A stretch of 53,800 nt of DNA from Pseudomonadales bacterium (GCA_022361455.1 JAKSAW010000459.1:1-53800); one strand, 5' to 3'. Shown: positions 9,003 through 18,919, numbered from the stretch's first letter. Numbers and translations are program-made. The notes: a model not told the origin generated them from the sequence alone.

Positions 9003-10073
9003 ATGGCAGTTCAAGACTTATTATCACAAGACGAAATCGATGCCCTCTTACACGGGGTAGATGATGGTGATATAGAGACTGAATCCGATGAACCGGAAGA
9101 CGGGATACAGTCCTATGATTTAAGCACCCAAGACCGAATCGTGCGTGGGCGTATGCCTACGCTGGAAATGGTCAACGAACGCTTTGCACGTTATACGCGA
9201 ATCAGTATTTTTAACTTGTTGCGCCGTTCCGCTGATGTATCTGTTGGTGGTATTCAAGTCATCAAATTTGGTGAGTACGTTCACAGCTTATATGTACCTA
9301 CTTCATTAAACATGATTCGCATTAAGCCCTTAAGAGGTACGGGGCTTTTCATTCTTGATGCGAAGTTAGTATTTAAATTAGTGGATAACTTTTTTGGCGG
9401 TGATGGTCGCCATGCCAAGATTGAGGGACGTGAGTTTACACCTACTGAAAACCGCGTCGTTCAAATGGTGTTGCGACAAGCATTTATCGATATGGAGGAA
9501 GCTTGGCGAGCGGTGCTGCCGGTTAAGTTTGAATACTTAAGTTCTGAAGTGAATCCTTCCTTAGCCAATATCGTCAGCCCCAGTGAAGTTGTAGTAGTCA
9601 GTTCATTCCATATAGAGCTTGATGGTGGTGGCGGGGAAATGCATTTAACGCTGCCGTACTCCATGATTGAACCTTTGCGCGAAGTGTTAGATTCCGGTGT
9701 ACAGAGTGACATTGATGATACCGACGAGAGGTGGTCGACATCCATGCGCGAAGAGATTTTCGGTGCTGAAGTTGATCTTAAAGGTAAGTTGATGGAGCAC
9801 GAAATGAATTTATCGGATCTATCTCAGTTGAAGGCAGGGGACATTATTCCTGTAGAGATACCCGATACCGTCATGGTTCTGGCGAACGGTATTCCGTCTT
9901 TTAGAGCCAAGATGGGCCAGGCTCGTGGCAATTTAGCGTTAAAAATAACGGAAAAAGTTGAACGCCCAGAAATGGATAGTTCAAAAGGCTCAAGACTGGC
10001 TTATTTAAAAGAGCAAATTAAGAAAGAGCGCGAAGCTGAAGAAGCAGCACAGCAAGCAGAGCAATCGCAGTAA
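9003..10073 (+). CDS. fliM: Flagellar motor switch protein FliM
   Basis: A 356-residue C-ring protein. Its N-terminus (LLSQDEIDALLHGVDDG, residues 6-22) is the classic CheY-P docking motif. The middle CheC-like domain and the C-terminal SpoA domain (about 265-335, with VEIPDTVMVLANGIPSFRAKMG) link to FliG and FliN. Binding of CheY-P reverses rotation. It lies in the fliL operon between fliL and fliN with short gaps. The length is slightly above the E. coli protein because of a charged, Glu/Ala/Gln-rich tail. Its N-terminal motif resembles repeats in the CheA linker of this window. Confidence 0.97.
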   Translation: MAVQDLLSQDEIDALLHGVDDGDIETESDEPEDGIQSYDLSTQDRIVRGRMPTLEMVNERFARYTRISIFNLLRRSADVSVGGIQVIKFGEYVHSLYVPTSLNMIRIKPLRGTGLFILDAKLVFKLVDNFFGGDGRHAKIEGREFTPTENRVVQMVLRQAFIDMEEAWRAVLPVKFEYLSSEVNPSLANIVSPSEVVVVSSFHIELDGGGGEMHLTLPYSMIEPLREVLDSGVQSDIDDTDERWSTSMREEIFGAEVDLKGKLMEHEMNLSDLSQLKAGDIIPVEIPDTVMVLANGIPSFRAKMGQARGNLALKITEKVERPEMDSSKGSRLAYLKEQIKKEREAEEAAQQAEQSQ

Positions 10074-10088
10074 ATATAGGAGCAGATC

Positions 10089-10520
10089 ATGTCAGAAGAA
10101 GATGATAAACCCGTCGATGATCAGGCACTCGCTGATGAGTGGGCGGCTGCTCTGGAAGAGCAAGGCCCCGAGGACGAAATAGATCCCGATGCCATTATGT
10201 CGGCGGAGCTTGAAAATTTTGAACAGCCTGCCGCACCCAGTTTCGAATCTGCCCCTGGCAGTCCGAATATGGATGTTATTCTCGATATTCCCGTGACTTT
10301 GTCTATGGAGGTTGGCAGTACAGCCATTACTATTCGGAACTTGTTGCAGCTCAACCAGGGCTCAGTTATCGAGTTAGATCGTCTAGCAGGTGAACCACTG
10401 GATGTATTGGTTAATGGCACTTTAATTGCCCATGGTGAAGTGGTGGTGGTGAATGAGAAGTTTGGTATTCGCTTGACCGATGTTATTAGTCCTCAAGAAC
10501 GAATTAAAAAGTTGGCTTAG
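10089..10520 (+). CDS. fliN: Flagellar motor switch protein FliN
   Basis: A 143-residue C-ring protein with an acidic N-terminal extension (residues 1-60, including DEWAAALEEQ) and a C-terminal SpoA domain (about 65-142: DVILDIPVTLSMEVGSTAITIRNLLQL...GTLIAHGEVVVVNEKFGIRLTDV). FliN forms the lower C-ring and docks export cargo via FliH. A good ribosome site (AGGAG) precedes ATG 10089. Its end is followed only 4 bases later by the preferred start of fliO. Confidence 0.96.
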   Translation: MSEEDDKPVDDQALADEWAAALEEQGPEDEIDPDAIMSAELENFEQPAAPSFESAPGSPNMDVILDIPVTLSMEVGSTAITIRNLLQLNQGSVIELDRLAGEPLDVLVNGTLIAHGEVVVVNEKFGIRLTDVISPQERIKKLA

Positions 10521-10524
10521 CAAG

Positions 10525-11136
10525 ATGCGACGGTTGCTTGCTGTTCTGATTTCGGTGGTTTGCACGCAGCTGAGTTGCATTGGCTTTGTTTCCGCTCAAG
10601 AAGAAACGACTCCACAAGATATAGCTATACAAGACACAACTACACAAGAAACGGTTACTGAATCTAACATCGATGAGTCCCCTGCGGCTCCGAATGATTC
10701 GTTGGAAAATAATGATTCGGTTCCTCCAGCATTAACTTCTGAAAATTATCAGCTAAAAAAAGAAACCGCCTCAACTAAAGCTGGAACGTCAGATAGTTTA
10801 GGTGAACTTCTACTGGGTTTAAGCGCTGTTATTGGTTTGATTGTGTTGTTAGCTTGGGCTGCCAAGCGACTTAATATCAACAACATGTCTCAGGGAACCG
10901 CTCTTAAATTACAATCGGTACTTTCGTTGGGAACTAAAGAAAAAATAGTAATAGTAGAAGCAGATGGTCACAAATTATTACTTGGTGTTACTCCGCATAA
11001 TATTACCTTGTTGCGACAACTAGAAAATAAAGAATCTCTCCAGACCGAGCAGGTTCCCATGACAGGAACTTTTGCTAAGCAAATTAAAAAAGCGCTATCA
11101 CAGGGGAAATTTAGTGAAGATACTAAATCTTCTTAA
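10525..11136 (+). CDS. fliO: Flagellar biosynthesis protein FliO
   Basis: A 203-residue membrane protein that helps assemble the FliP ring of the export gate. The N-terminus ([27 protein letters not shown]) looks like a signal peptide; a Thr/Glu/Asn-rich periplasmic stretch follows. The membrane helix is at about residues 93-112 ([21 protein letters not shown]), then a cytoplasmic FliO domain ([35 protein letters not shown]). ATG 10525 is preferred; an earlier in-frame ATG at 10480 would overlap fliN and put a poor sequence before the signal peptide. Confidence 0.88.
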   Translation: MRRLLAVLISVVCTQLSCIGFVSAQEETTPQDIAIQDTTTQETVTESNIDESPAAPNDSLENNDSVPPALTSENYQLKKETASTKAGTSDSLGELLLGLSAVIGLIVLLAWAAKRLNINNMSQGTALKLQSVLSLGTKEKIVIVEADGHKLLLGVTPHNITLLRQLENKESLQTEQVPMTGTFAKQIKKALSQGKFSEDTKSS

Positions 11137-11893
11137 GCGACAAAAATCATTTTTAGCGATCATAATGCTACTGGGGTGGGCGTTTTCTTCTGCTGCATCA
11201 GCGGAGCCCAACTTGTCGATGCCCGCCCTAACCCTAGTAGATAACGAAGACGGTACTCAAAGCTACTCTATTACTATTCAAGTGCTTGTGATGATGACCT
11301 TGTTGTCATTTTTACCAGCCATCTTGATTATGATGACATCTTTTACACGCATCATTATTGTTTTTTCAATTTTAAGACAAGCCGTTGGCTTGCAGCAAAC
11401 ACCCTCAAATCAAATATTAATCGGCTTAGCATTGTTTTTGTCGGCATTTATTATGACACCAGTCTGGCAGGACGTTAATACCAGGGCGATTCAACCATAT
11501 TTAAATGAAGAGTTAGAGTCACAGCAGGCACTGCAAGTTGCAGTTCAGCCTTTCCGCAAGTTTATGCTGGCGCAAACCCGTGAAAGCGATTTGACATTGT
11601 TTTTGGATATCAGTAAGTCCACCGGTAAGTATGCCAGCTTAGATGAAGTACCTATGACTGTCATTATTCCAGCTTTTGTTACTAGCGAATTAAAAACGGC
11701 ATTTCAGATTGGATTTATGCTTTTTATTCCGTTTTTGATCATAGATTTAGTAGTAGCAAGTGTCTTGATGGCCATGGGTATGATGATGCTATCGCCGTTG
11801 ATCGTATCTTTGCCCTTCAAGATTATGTTATTCGTGTTTGTGGATGGCTGGGCAATGATTATTGGCACCTTAGCCTCCAGCTTTAATGTCTGA
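11114..11893 (+). CDS. fliP: Flagellar export gate protein FliP
   Basis: A 259-residue core protein of the type III flagellar export gate. A signal peptide (residues about 1-31, ending SSAASA) is followed by the FliP domain with [25 protein letters not shown] and four membrane segments, ending [11 protein letters not shown] chose GTG 11114 because AGGGG lies 7 bases upstream and it yields a proper signal peptide; this makes it overlap fliO by 23 bases, suggesting translational coupling. An earlier in-frame start at 11072 lacks this support. Confidence 0.93.
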   Translation: MKILNLLKRQKSFLAIIMLLGWAFSSAASAEPNLSMPALTLVDNEDGTQSYSITIQVLVMMTLLSFLPAILIMMTSFTRIIIVFSILRQAVGLQQTPSNQILIGLALFLSAFIMTPVWQDVNTRAIQPYLNEELESQQALQVAVQPFRKFMLAQTRESDLTLFLDISKSTGKYASLDEVPMTVIIPAFVTSELKTAFQIGFMLFIPFLIIDLVVASVLMAMGMMMLSPLIVSLPFKIMLFVFVDGWAMIIGTLASSFNV

Positions 11894-11941
11894 CGACTTT
11901 ATCGTATTGCTGGTGCTAACTATTAAAATCAGGAGTTTATA

Positions 11942-12211
11942 ATGACCGCTGAAATGGTAACAGATTTAATGAGAAGTGCGCTCTTTATTGCCATGCTGAT
12001 GGTGGTGGTTATTATTGTACCTAGCTTGCTGGTCGGTTTGGTGGTGGCAATGTTTCAAGCAGCCACACAAATTAACGAACAAACTCTGAGTTTTCTTCCT
12101 CGCCTAGTGATAACGCTGATGGTGTTAAGCATAGCGGGACCATGGCTAGGTCAAATGGTATATGATTTTACCGAGCGGCTCATTCTCGATATACCCACTA
12201 TGATTGGGTGA
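11942..12211 (+). CDS. fliQ: Flagellar export gate protein FliQ
   Basis: An 89-residue protein with two membrane helices (about 16-38 and 50-74) and the family motif QAATQINEQTLSFLPR. Four copies join five FliP and one FliR in the export gate. CAGGAG precedes ATG 11942 by 7 bases. The preferred fliR start lies 7 bases past its stop. Confidence 0.95.
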   Translation: MTAEMVTDLMRSALFIAMLMVVVIIVPSLLVGLVVAMFQAATQINEQTLSFLPRLVITLMVLSIAGPWLGQMVYDFTERLILDIPTMIG

Positions 12212-12218
12212 TGTTTCT

Positions 12219-12989
12219 ATGGAGTTGGCGCTTCAAGAAATTTATGGGTGGCTTGGGCAGCTGTTTTATCCTTTCTGCCGTATTGGCGCTTTCTTTATGG
12301 CGGTTCCTATTATTGGTACACAGCTCGTACCTACCCGTGTTCGTCTTGGATTAGCGTTAGCTGTAACCGTGTTGGTTGCCATGAATATTCCACGGACGCC
12401 TGATGTAGATCCCTTTTCTGGAGAATCATTTCTTATCGTTTTTCATCAATTAATGCTGGGTATTACCATGGGGTTTTTGGTGCAGCTATTATTTCACGTG
12501 TTTGTCATCGGTGGTCAAACGGTGGCTATGCAGAACGGTTTGGGTTTCAGTACTTTAATGGATCCGGTAAATGGTATTAACGTTACATCCATCAGCCAAT
12601 TGTATTTAATGTCTACGAATCTTTTGTTCTTCTCTTTAAATGGACACTTAGCATTGATAGAACTGTTGTCGCAAAGCTTTTATACCTTACCTATTGCTCC
12701 AGACGGATTCGAGATTCAGCGTTTTTTCTTTGTTGCAGAGCAGGGGACTTGGATGTTCCGCGGCGCTGTTCTCGTGGCTCTGCCTGCTGTTACTGCTTTG
12801 CTGGTGGTTAATTTTATGTTTGGTGTGGTGAGCCGTGTAGCCCCGCAAATGAATATTATTGCTGTTGGCTTTCCATTCACGATGGTGGTTGGACTTATTA
12901 TTATTTGGCTTACCTTGGGCAACGTGTTACCTCAGTTTGAAAGGCTATCTGAGGAAATGTACATGATGCTTCGTAATCTGGTGTTATAG
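12219..12989 (+). CDS. fliR: Flagellar export gate protein FliR
   Basis: A 256-residue polytopic membrane protein of the export gate. It begins MELALQEIYGWLGQLFYPFCRIGAFFMAVP and contains the family GFSTLMDPVNG and NGHLALIELL patterns. I chose ATG 12219, seven bases after the fliQ stop; the longer frame from TTG 12204 would overlap fliQ. Its stop overlaps the ribosome site of flhB, so these genes are closely coupled. Confidence 0.94.
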   Translation: MELALQEIYGWLGQLFYPFCRIGAFFMAVPIIGTQLVPTRVRLGLALAVTVLVAMNIPRTPDVDPFSGESFLIVFHQLMLGITMGFLVQLLFHVFVIGGQTVAMQNGLGFSTLMDPVNGINVTSISQLYLMSTNLLFFSLNGHLALIELLSQSFYTLPIAPDGFEIQRFFFVAEQGTWMFRGAVLVALPAVTALLVVNFMFGVVSRVAPQMNIIAVGFPFTMVVGLIIIWLTLGNVLPQFERLSEEMYMMLRNLVL

Positions 12990-12997
12990 GAGGCTCT

Positions 12998-14134
12998 GTG
13001 GCACAAGAAGAGAGCGGTCAGGAACGCACCGAGGAACCCACCCAGAAAAAATTAGACGAGGCCCGAAAGAAAGGCGAGATTCCCCGATCCCGTGAATTAA
13101 ACGCAATGGCCGTTATGATTCTGGGTTCATTGGGATGTATTCTTACTGCAGGACCAGTTTTTGAAGCCTTGAAAGGCATTTTTAAGCGCTGCATGGATTT
13201 GCCTAGGGATGCCGCCTTTGATAAATTTTGGCTGTCGCAATTATTATTTGAGTCAATCTCCGAAGCGTTTTACTCCCTTGCTCCCTTATTTATTATTTTA
13301 TTGATCACAACATTGCTTACGCCTGGTTTTGTCGGTGGGTGGAATTTTTCATTGAAAGCGTTAGCGCCGAAGATGAGTAAAATGAATCCCCTTAAAGGCT
13401 TGAAACGTATGTTTTCCGCGCACTCCTTAATGGAGCTGGTGAAGTCAATCGGCAAGTTTGTTTTAGTGGCTGGTTTTGGTTTGTTAGCCATTTATCACTA
13501 CAAAGAGCAATTGATGGGGTTAGGATTTGAAACGGTTGAGGGGGCCATCACCCATGCGGTGACCATTTTGGGTTGGTCCTTCTTCATGTTGACCTGGGCG
13601 CTAGTTTTTATCGCCGCTATCGATGTTCCCTTTCAGATCTTTCAAAACAAAAAACAAATGAAAATGACCAAGCAAGAGGTCAAAGACGAGCATAAAGACA
13701 CTGAGGGGAAACCAGAAGTAAAAGGTAGAATTCGCCAAGCACAGCGGGAAATGTCTCAGCGCCGAATGATGGCCGCAGTGCCTGATGCCGATGTGGTGAT
13801 TACCAACCCCACCCATTATGCAGTGGCATTAAAGTATGATCCGGAAAATATGAATGCGCCCATCTTACTCGCTAAGGGCACAGACTTTATGGCGGAGCAA
13901 ATTCGCAAGATTGCTAAGGAGCATAAGATTGCCATGCTCACGGCGCCTCCATTAGCTAGGTCGATTTACTATCACACTAAGTTAGAACAAGAAATTCCAG
14001 CTGGACTCTATGTGGCTGTGGCGCAAATTCTCGCTTATGTATTCCAGTTAAAAGCTTACCAGGAAGGCAAGGCTGATAATCCCGGTGTCATGCCAAGCGT
14101 AGAGGTGCCAGATCATTTAAGGCGGGATGAATAG
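12998..14134 (+). CDS. flhB: Flagellar export switch protein FlhB
   Basis: A 378-residue export protein with four membrane segments (residues about 30-205) and a cytoplasmic C-terminal domain. It carries the autocleavage motif NPTH at residues 270-273; cleavage between Asn and Pro allows FliK to switch export from hook to filament proteins. GTG 12998 follows a strong AGGAGG site that overlaps the fliR stop. It is the last gene of the fliL operon. A second, isolated homologue of its C-terminal part lies at 31082-31471. Confidence 0.96.
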   Translation: MAQEESGQERTEEPTQKKLDEARKKGEIPRSRELNAMAVMILGSLGCILTAGPVFEALKGIFKRCMDLPRDAAFDKFWLSQLLFESISEAFYSLAPLFIILLITTLLTPGFVGGWNFSLKALAPKMSKMNPLKGLKRMFSAHSLMELVKSIGKFVLVAGFGLLAIYHYKEQLMGLGFETVEGAITHAVTILGWSFFMLTWALVFIAAIDVPFQIFQNKKQMKMTKQEVKDEHKDTEGKPEVKGRIRQAQREMSQRRMMAAVPDADVVITNPTHYAVALKYDPENMNAPILLAKGTDFMAEQIRKIAKEHKIAMLTAPPLARSIYYHTKLEQEIPAGLYVAVAQILAYVFQLKAYQEGKADNPGVMPSVEVPDHLRRDE

Positions 14135-14243
14135 TGGTTACTTCGATAGTTGCTTTTATAGTCGCGCCAAAAAAACATCGTCTTGGTTTTGATAACCCTA
14201 AGAAAGATTAAAAAAACCAATAAAAACAATAGGCTATTAGATC

Positions 14244-14259
14244 GGGAAGGAATCTTGCA
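14244..14259 (+). promoter_or_regulatory. Probable sigma-54 promoter for flhA
   Basis: GGGAAGGAATCTTGCA keeps the invariant GG-N10-GC spacing and the TTGCA -12 box, but the -24 box departs from TGGCA. It lies 58 bases before flhA in a 182-base gap. RpoN control of flhA is known in Pseudomonas, which supports it despite the weak -24 element. Confidence 0.5.
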
Positions 14260-14316
14260 GTAATCAGGTAAATTCACCTTTTTACGTCAATCTTTTAGTA
14301 GTAGGCAGTCAAGCAT

Positions 14317-16443
14317 ATGGCTCAAGTGGGTGTACTGGATCAGTTTAAAAGCATAAGTAGGCACGGCAATCTTGGAGTGCCTGTGTTGTTGTTAGCCATG
14401 ATGGCGATGATGACACTACCCATGCCACCGTTCTTATTAGACGTTCTCTTCACATTTAATATAGCGATATCGCTGGTCGTGTTGTTGGTGGCGGTCTATA
14501 CAACTCGGCCGCTGGAATTCGCAATTTTTCCCACCATGTTGTTGATAGCTACTTTGCTGCGTTTGGCTTTGAATGTGGCCTCTACTCGAGTGGTTTTATT
14601 AGAGGGTCACCAGGGAGGTGATGCCGCAGGTAAGGTCATTCAGTCTTTTGGTGAAGTGGTTATCGGCGGTAACTATGCCGTCGGTCTAGTGGTGTTTTTA
14701 ATTCTAGTAATTATCAATTTCGTGGTAGTTACCAAGGGTGCAGGTCGAATCTCGGAAGTTAGCGCACGTTTTACCTTGGATGCAATGCCTGGTAAGCAAA
14801 TGGCTATCGATGCGGATTTAAACGCGGGCATTATAGATCCTGCTGAAGCTAAACGTCGTCGAAAAGAAGTAGCTGAAGAGGCAGACTTCTACGGGGCAAT
14901 GGATGGTGCTAGTAAGTTTGTTCGCGGTGACGCAATCGCAGGTATTTTAATTCTTGTCATCAATATTGTTGGCGGCTTGGCGATTGGAATGGGGCAACAT
15001 GATCTAGCCTTTACCGATGCTCTAAGAGTGTACGCGCTATTAACCATTGGAGATGGCTTGGTGGCGCAGATACCTTCGTTATTACTTTCTACCGCCGCTG
15101 CCATTATTGTCACCCGCGTTTCTAGTGCGTCAGACCTTGGCAACCAGGTGATGACACAAATGTTCGGTAGTCCACAGGCGCTTGGTATTGCCGCTGGCGT
15201 GCTATTTATAATGGGTGTAATTCCTGGTATGCCTCATTTGGCCTTTATTGGTTTAAGTGGGTTGTGTGCCGGTGGTGCTTATCTGATTTCTCTTCGCCAG
15301 CAAAAAGAAGCGGACGATAAAGAAGCGACTGAACTCGCACAACAACCTGCACCTGGAGAACCTGGTTCTCCAGAACATGATTTGAAAGAGTTGGGTTGGG
15401 ATGATGTTCAACCGGTCGATATGGTTGGCCTTGAAGTGGGTTATCGCTTGATTCCGATGGTCGATAAATCCCAAGGTGGTCAGTTGCTAGGTCGAATTAA
15501 AGGTGTGCGTAAAAAGCTGTCTCAAGAGATGGGGTTTTTAATGCCATCGGTGCATATTCGAGATAATTTAGATTTATTGCCTAATGCTTACCGAATTACC
15601 TTAATGGGTGTCACCATTGATGAGGCGGAAATTTATCCTGATCGAGAGTTAGCAATAAATCCCGGTCAGGTGTTTGGTAATGTGAACGGTATTGCAGGTA
15701 AAGATCCTGCCTTTGGTTTGGATGCCGTATGGATAGAACCCAATCAAAGAGACCAAGCGCAAACGATGGGCTATACGGTGGTGGATGCGAGTACTGTCGT
15801 AGCTACCCATTTAAATCAAATTATGCACAAGCATGCCCACGAATTATTAGGTTTTGAAGAAGTTCAGAAACTATTAGATCAATTGCAAGAAGCTTCGCCT
15901 AAATTAGTGGAAAACCTGGTACCCAATCCATTGCCATTAAGCCGATTGCATCGTGTGCTGCAGACACTTTTACAAGAAGGCATACCTATCAAAGATATTC
16001 GTACAATCGCCGAAGCTTTGGCGGAAGTGGCGCCTAGGAGTCAAGACCCTGACGCACTAACAGGCGCGGTACGTATAGCCTTATCCCGCTTAATCATACA
16101 GAACATCTATGGTTCAGAAGATGATTTAGCAGTGATTACTTTACAGCCTGAGTTGGAACAGATGTTGCTTCAGTCAGTAACACAGGCACAACAAACTGGC
16201 GGTAATGCGTCAGACGCTGTGATCGAACCTGGACTTGCAAATACTTTGCAGCGTTCAGTAGCTGAAGCAGCACAGCGTCAAGAGTTAGCAGGGCAACCTG
16301 CAGTGTTATTGGTTTCCGGTGGTATTCGATCCATGTTATCGCGATTTTTGCGATTCAGTGTTCAAGGAATACAAGTGTTGTCCTATAACGAAATACCTGA
16401 GACCAAGCAGATCACGATAGTAGCGAGTATTGGTCAGGATTAA
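14317..16443 (+). CDS. flhA: Flagellar export gate protein FlhA
   Basis: A 708-residue protein: eight membrane segments in the first 330 residues, then a cytoplasmic nonamer ring that receives substrate-chaperone complexes. The FHIPEP-type conserved loop appears as GRISEVSARFTLDAMPGKQMAIDADLNAG, with EAKRRRKEV after it. The length is typical. ATG 14317 is the only reasonable start. It opens the flhA-flhF-fleN-fliA unit; flhF begins 42 bases downstream across a marked palindrome. Confidence 0.97.
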   Translation: MAQVGVLDQFKSISRHGNLGVPVLLLAMMAMMTLPMPPFLLDVLFTFNIAISLVVLLVAVYTTRPLEFAIFPTMLLIATLLRLALNVASTRVVLLEGHQGGDAAGKVIQSFGEVVIGGNYAVGLVVFLILVIINFVVVTKGAGRISEVSARFTLDAMPGKQMAIDADLNAGIIDPAEAKRRRKEVAEEADFYGAMDGASKFVRGDAIAGILILVINIVGGLAIGMGQHDLAFTDALRVYALLTIGDGLVAQIPSLLLSTAAAIIVTRVSSASDLGNQVMTQMFGSPQALGIAAGVLFIMGVIPGMPHLAFIGLSGLCAGGAYLISLRQQKEADDKEATELAQQPAPGEPGSPEHDLKELGWDDVQPVDMVGLEVGYRLIPMVDKSQGGQLLGRIKGVRKKLSQEMGFLMPSVHIRDNLDLLPNAYRITLMGVTIDEAEIYPDRELAINPGQVFGNVNGIAGKDPAFGLDAVWIEPNQRDQAQTMGYTVVDASTVVATHLNQIMHKHAHELLGFEEVQKLLDQLQEASPKLVENLVPNPLPLSRLHRVLQTLLQEGIPIKDIRTIAEALAEVAPRSQDPDALTGAVRIALSRLIIQNIYGSEDDLAVITLQPELEQMLLQSVTQAQQTGGNASDAVIEPGLANTLQRSVAEAAQRQELAGQPAVLLVSGGIRSMLSRFLRFSVQGIQVLSYNEIPETKQITIVASIGQD

Positions 16444-16449
16444 ACAGGA

Positions 16450-16470
16450 CATGAATTTTAAAAATTCATG
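16450..16470. repeat. 21-bp palindrome between flhA and flhF
   Basis: CATGAATTTT and its exact reverse complement AAAATTCATG flank a single A. It starts 7 bases after the flhA stop and ends 15 bases before the preferred flhF start, just ahead of its AAAGGTGA ribosome site. As RNA it could fold to a 7-bp stem with a 7-base loop; as DNA it could be an operator. No T-run follows, so it is not a terminator. Confidence 0.8.
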
Positions 16471-16485
16471 AACAAAGGTGACACC

Positions 16486-18033
16486 ATGTCAGTAAAAAAA
16501 ATCGTCGCTCCCGATATGCGTCAAGCGTTAAAGAAAGTCAGAGACCAAATGGGCGCAGATGCGGTGATTCTTTCCAATCGCAAGGTACCAGCTGGTGTGG
16601 AGATTACCGCCAGTGTTGATTACCAGGCTGTGTTGGATGCCCATCAACAAAAAGAACGCGAGCGCAAGCATGTGCCTGCATTTGTCGATGAGAACGTTGA
16701 AATGGTGCCGGCCCAAGGGAATGAGCACGATGTGATAAAGCGCGACTTAGAAGCTGCTAAAGAGAAAGCATCTCGTCGTCAGCTGCGTGAGCAATTTGCC
16801 CAGGAACGTAATAAGCGCGTAGCGATGCACGAAGGCTTGGTAGAAAATTTACAGGGCCAAATTGCTGAGCCTGCACCCGATATGCCTCCAGCCCGCATGT
16901 CTAATCCAAACACTGCCTATGGTTTGGAAGATGATCGAGTTTCCATTAAAGCCAAAGAGTATGACCCTGAAGAAGAATTTTTCGCGCAAATAGAGCGAGA
17001 TAATGAACAAGCTGAAGTAGAACGACAGATACATGAGCCAGACGCTTTTGTTGATCCCGTGAGCGCGCTGCAAAATCATGTGGACGCTCGCATGAATGCG
17101 AATACATCGAAAGAAGACATTAACGATGTGAAGCAAGAGCTCAATCAACTGAAAAGTATTTTGAGTAGTCAACTCAACAATATGTCCTGGGGAGATTACA
17201 GTTATCGCAAACCGCTATCTGCGGCGGTATTTAAACGTTTGCGCAAAATAGGGCTTAGCTCACCCTTGTGTCGAAGCCTGCTGAATCAAGTGGATGAAAC
17301 ACTACCAAAAAAAGAAGCATGGCGCAGAGTCTTAGAAGATTTAAGCAGCCGTTTACCCATTAGCTATGATGAGATAATTAATGGCAGTGGTGTCGTGGCA
17401 TTTGTAGGCCCTGCTGGGGTGGGTAAAACCACAACTATTGCCAAATTGGCGGCTGAATATGCTTTAAAACATGGGCCAGAATCTCTAGCACTGATTACTA
17501 CCGACAGTTACCGCATTGCTGGTCATGAACAGCTGCGCACTTTGGCGCAAATCCTTAAAGTGCCACTTCGTATTGCGAATGAACAAAATCCATTGGATGC
17601 AGTGGTTAGGTCGCTATCCAGGAAGAAAATGGTATTAATCGATACTGCCGGTCTTAGTGTGAAAGATGATTCTTTCGATCACCAAATGAACTTATTGGAG
17701 CAATCTCAGATCGAAATGAAAAACTGGTTAGTCCTATCGGGCACTAGTCAGCGTAAAATTTTGGAAAAAACCGTTAATGAATACAAACATTTGAATCTAA
17801 CTGGTTCAATCTTGACTAAACTAGATGAATCGGCAAGTTTAGGCGAAGCTTTAAGTGTGATTGTCGAAAATAAATTGCCCATGGCATACGTTACCAACGG
17901 TCAAAATATTCCTGATGATATTCAACGGCCTAAGGCAAACCAGCTGATTAATTTGGCGGTGTCTTTGAGCAAGGAGGCTGATTGTGAAGAGTCAGAAATT
18001 GCTGATATGTTTGCTGAAGTGATGGTTGTTTAA
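16486..18033 (+). CDS. flhF: Flagellar placement GTPase FlhF
   Basis: A 515-residue SRP-like GTPase that fixes the flagellum at the cell pole. The N-terminal B domain (KIVAPDMRQALKKVRDQMGADAVILSN) is followed by a charged, variable linker, a helical N domain and the G domain from about residue 305, with P-loop GPAGVGKTTT, TDSYRIAGHEQL, DTAGL and TKLDE motifs. ATG 16486 is chosen for its AAAGGTGA site; ATG 16468 would lie inside the palindrome. It is followed by fleN, its antagonist in number control, with a 62-base gap. Confidence 0.95.
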   Translation: MSVKKIVAPDMRQALKKVRDQMGADAVILSNRKVPAGVEITASVDYQAVLDAHQQKERERKHVPAFVDENVEMVPAQGNEHDVIKRDLEAAKEKASRRQLREQFAQERNKRVAMHEGLVENLQGQIAEPAPDMPPARMSNPNTAYGLEDDRVSIKAKEYDPEEEFFAQIERDNEQAEVERQIHEPDAFVDPVSALQNHVDARMNANTSKEDINDVKQELNQLKSILSSQLNNMSWGDYSYRKPLSAAVFKRLRKIGLSSPLCRSLLNQVDETLPKKEAWRRVLEDLSSRLPISYDEIINGSGVVAFVGPAGVGKTTTIAKLAAEYALKHGPESLALITTDSYRIAGHEQLRTLAQILKVPLRIANEQNPLDAVVRSLSRKKMVLIDTAGLSVKDDSFDHQMNLLEQSQIEMKNWLVLSGTSQRKILEKTVNEYKHLNLTGSILTKLDESASLGEALSVIVENKLPMAYVTNGQNIPDDIQRPKANQLINLAVSLSKEADCEESEIADMFAEVMVV

Positions 18034-18095
18034 GCAGTGGTAGTAGTGTTAGTAAAAATTGATATAAAAAATGCAGTTTATATGAGAAAGATTTT

Positions 18096-18917
18096 ATGAG
18101 TGGACATCCTGTACAAGTGATCGCAGTAACTGGCGGTAAAGGGGGCGTTGGTAAAAGCAATGTCTCACTGAATTTGGGGATGTGCCTCTCGGAAATGGGG
18201 CGACGAGTTGTTTTGCTCGATGCTGACTTAGGTCTTGCTAACCTAGATATTCTTTTGGGCCTGACGGCGCGGGAAAACATTTCCCATGTGCTGCAGGGCC
18301 AGTGTTCCATGCGCGATATATTGGTGGATGGGCCAGGAGGAATGAAGATTGTGCCAGCATCATCCGGCACCAAAGGTATGGTTGAGTTAGGGCCCCGCGA
18401 GCATGCCGGTTTAATTCATGCCTTTAGCGAGTTAAGCGATGATATCGACGTTCTTATTATCGATACCGCCGCTGGCATTTCAGATATGGTGATGAGTTTT
18501 GTGACTGCGGCGCAAGAGACTTTGTTTGTGGTTACTAATGAACCCACTTCTATCACTGATGCCTATGCCATGATTAAGATCCTTAACCAAGATCATGATA
18601 TGTATCGCTTTAATATCGTTGCGAATATGGTTCGATCACAGCAGGAAGGTCGAGATATTTACGCCAAGCTAACGAAAGTTACCGACCGATTCTTAGATGT
18701 AGCACTTCAATTCACTGGCTGTATACCGTTCGACGATTATGTGCGCAAAGCTATCCAGCGGCAAAAAGCGGTAGTGGAAGCCTACCCCCGTTCTAAAGCT
18801 GCTCTTGCCTATCGCACCTTGGCCAACAAAGTGGATGCATGGCCGTTAGCAACCACGCCAAGAGGGCATCTTGAGTTCTTTGTTGATCGATTGGTTCAGG
18901 GCGCCGCCGCGCGTTAA
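18096..18917 (+). CDS. fleN: Flagellar number regulator FleN (FlhG), MinD-like ATPase
   Basis: A 273-residue ParA/MinD-family ATPase with deviant Walker A (TGGKGGVGKSN, residues 12-22), LDADLGLANLDILLGL and IIDTAAG motifs, and a C-terminal helix that would touch the membrane. FleN limits flagella to one by restraining FlhF and the regulator FleQ. It lies between flhF and fliA, as in Pseudomonas and Marinobacter, and its stop is 2 bases before fliA. Confidence 0.95.
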   Translation: MSGHPVQVIAVTGGKGGVGKSNVSLNLGMCLSEMGRRVVLLDADLGLANLDILLGLTARENISHVLQGQCSMRDILVDGPGGMKIVPASSGTKGMVELGPREHAGLIHAFSELSDDIDVLIIDTAAGISDMVMSFVTAAQETLFVVTNEPTSITDAYAMIKILNQDHDMYRFNIVANMVRSQQEGRDIYAKLTKVTDRFLDVALQFTGCIPFDDYVRKAIQRQKAVVEAYPRSKAALAYRTLANKVDAWPLATTPRGHLEFFVDRLVQGAAAR

Positions 18918-18919
18918 CG

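Noticed and set aside
14135..14243. Possible terminator between flhB and flhA
   Set aside because: A/T-rich, but no stem of useful length before a T-run; only a short AATAGGCTATT palindrome was seen.
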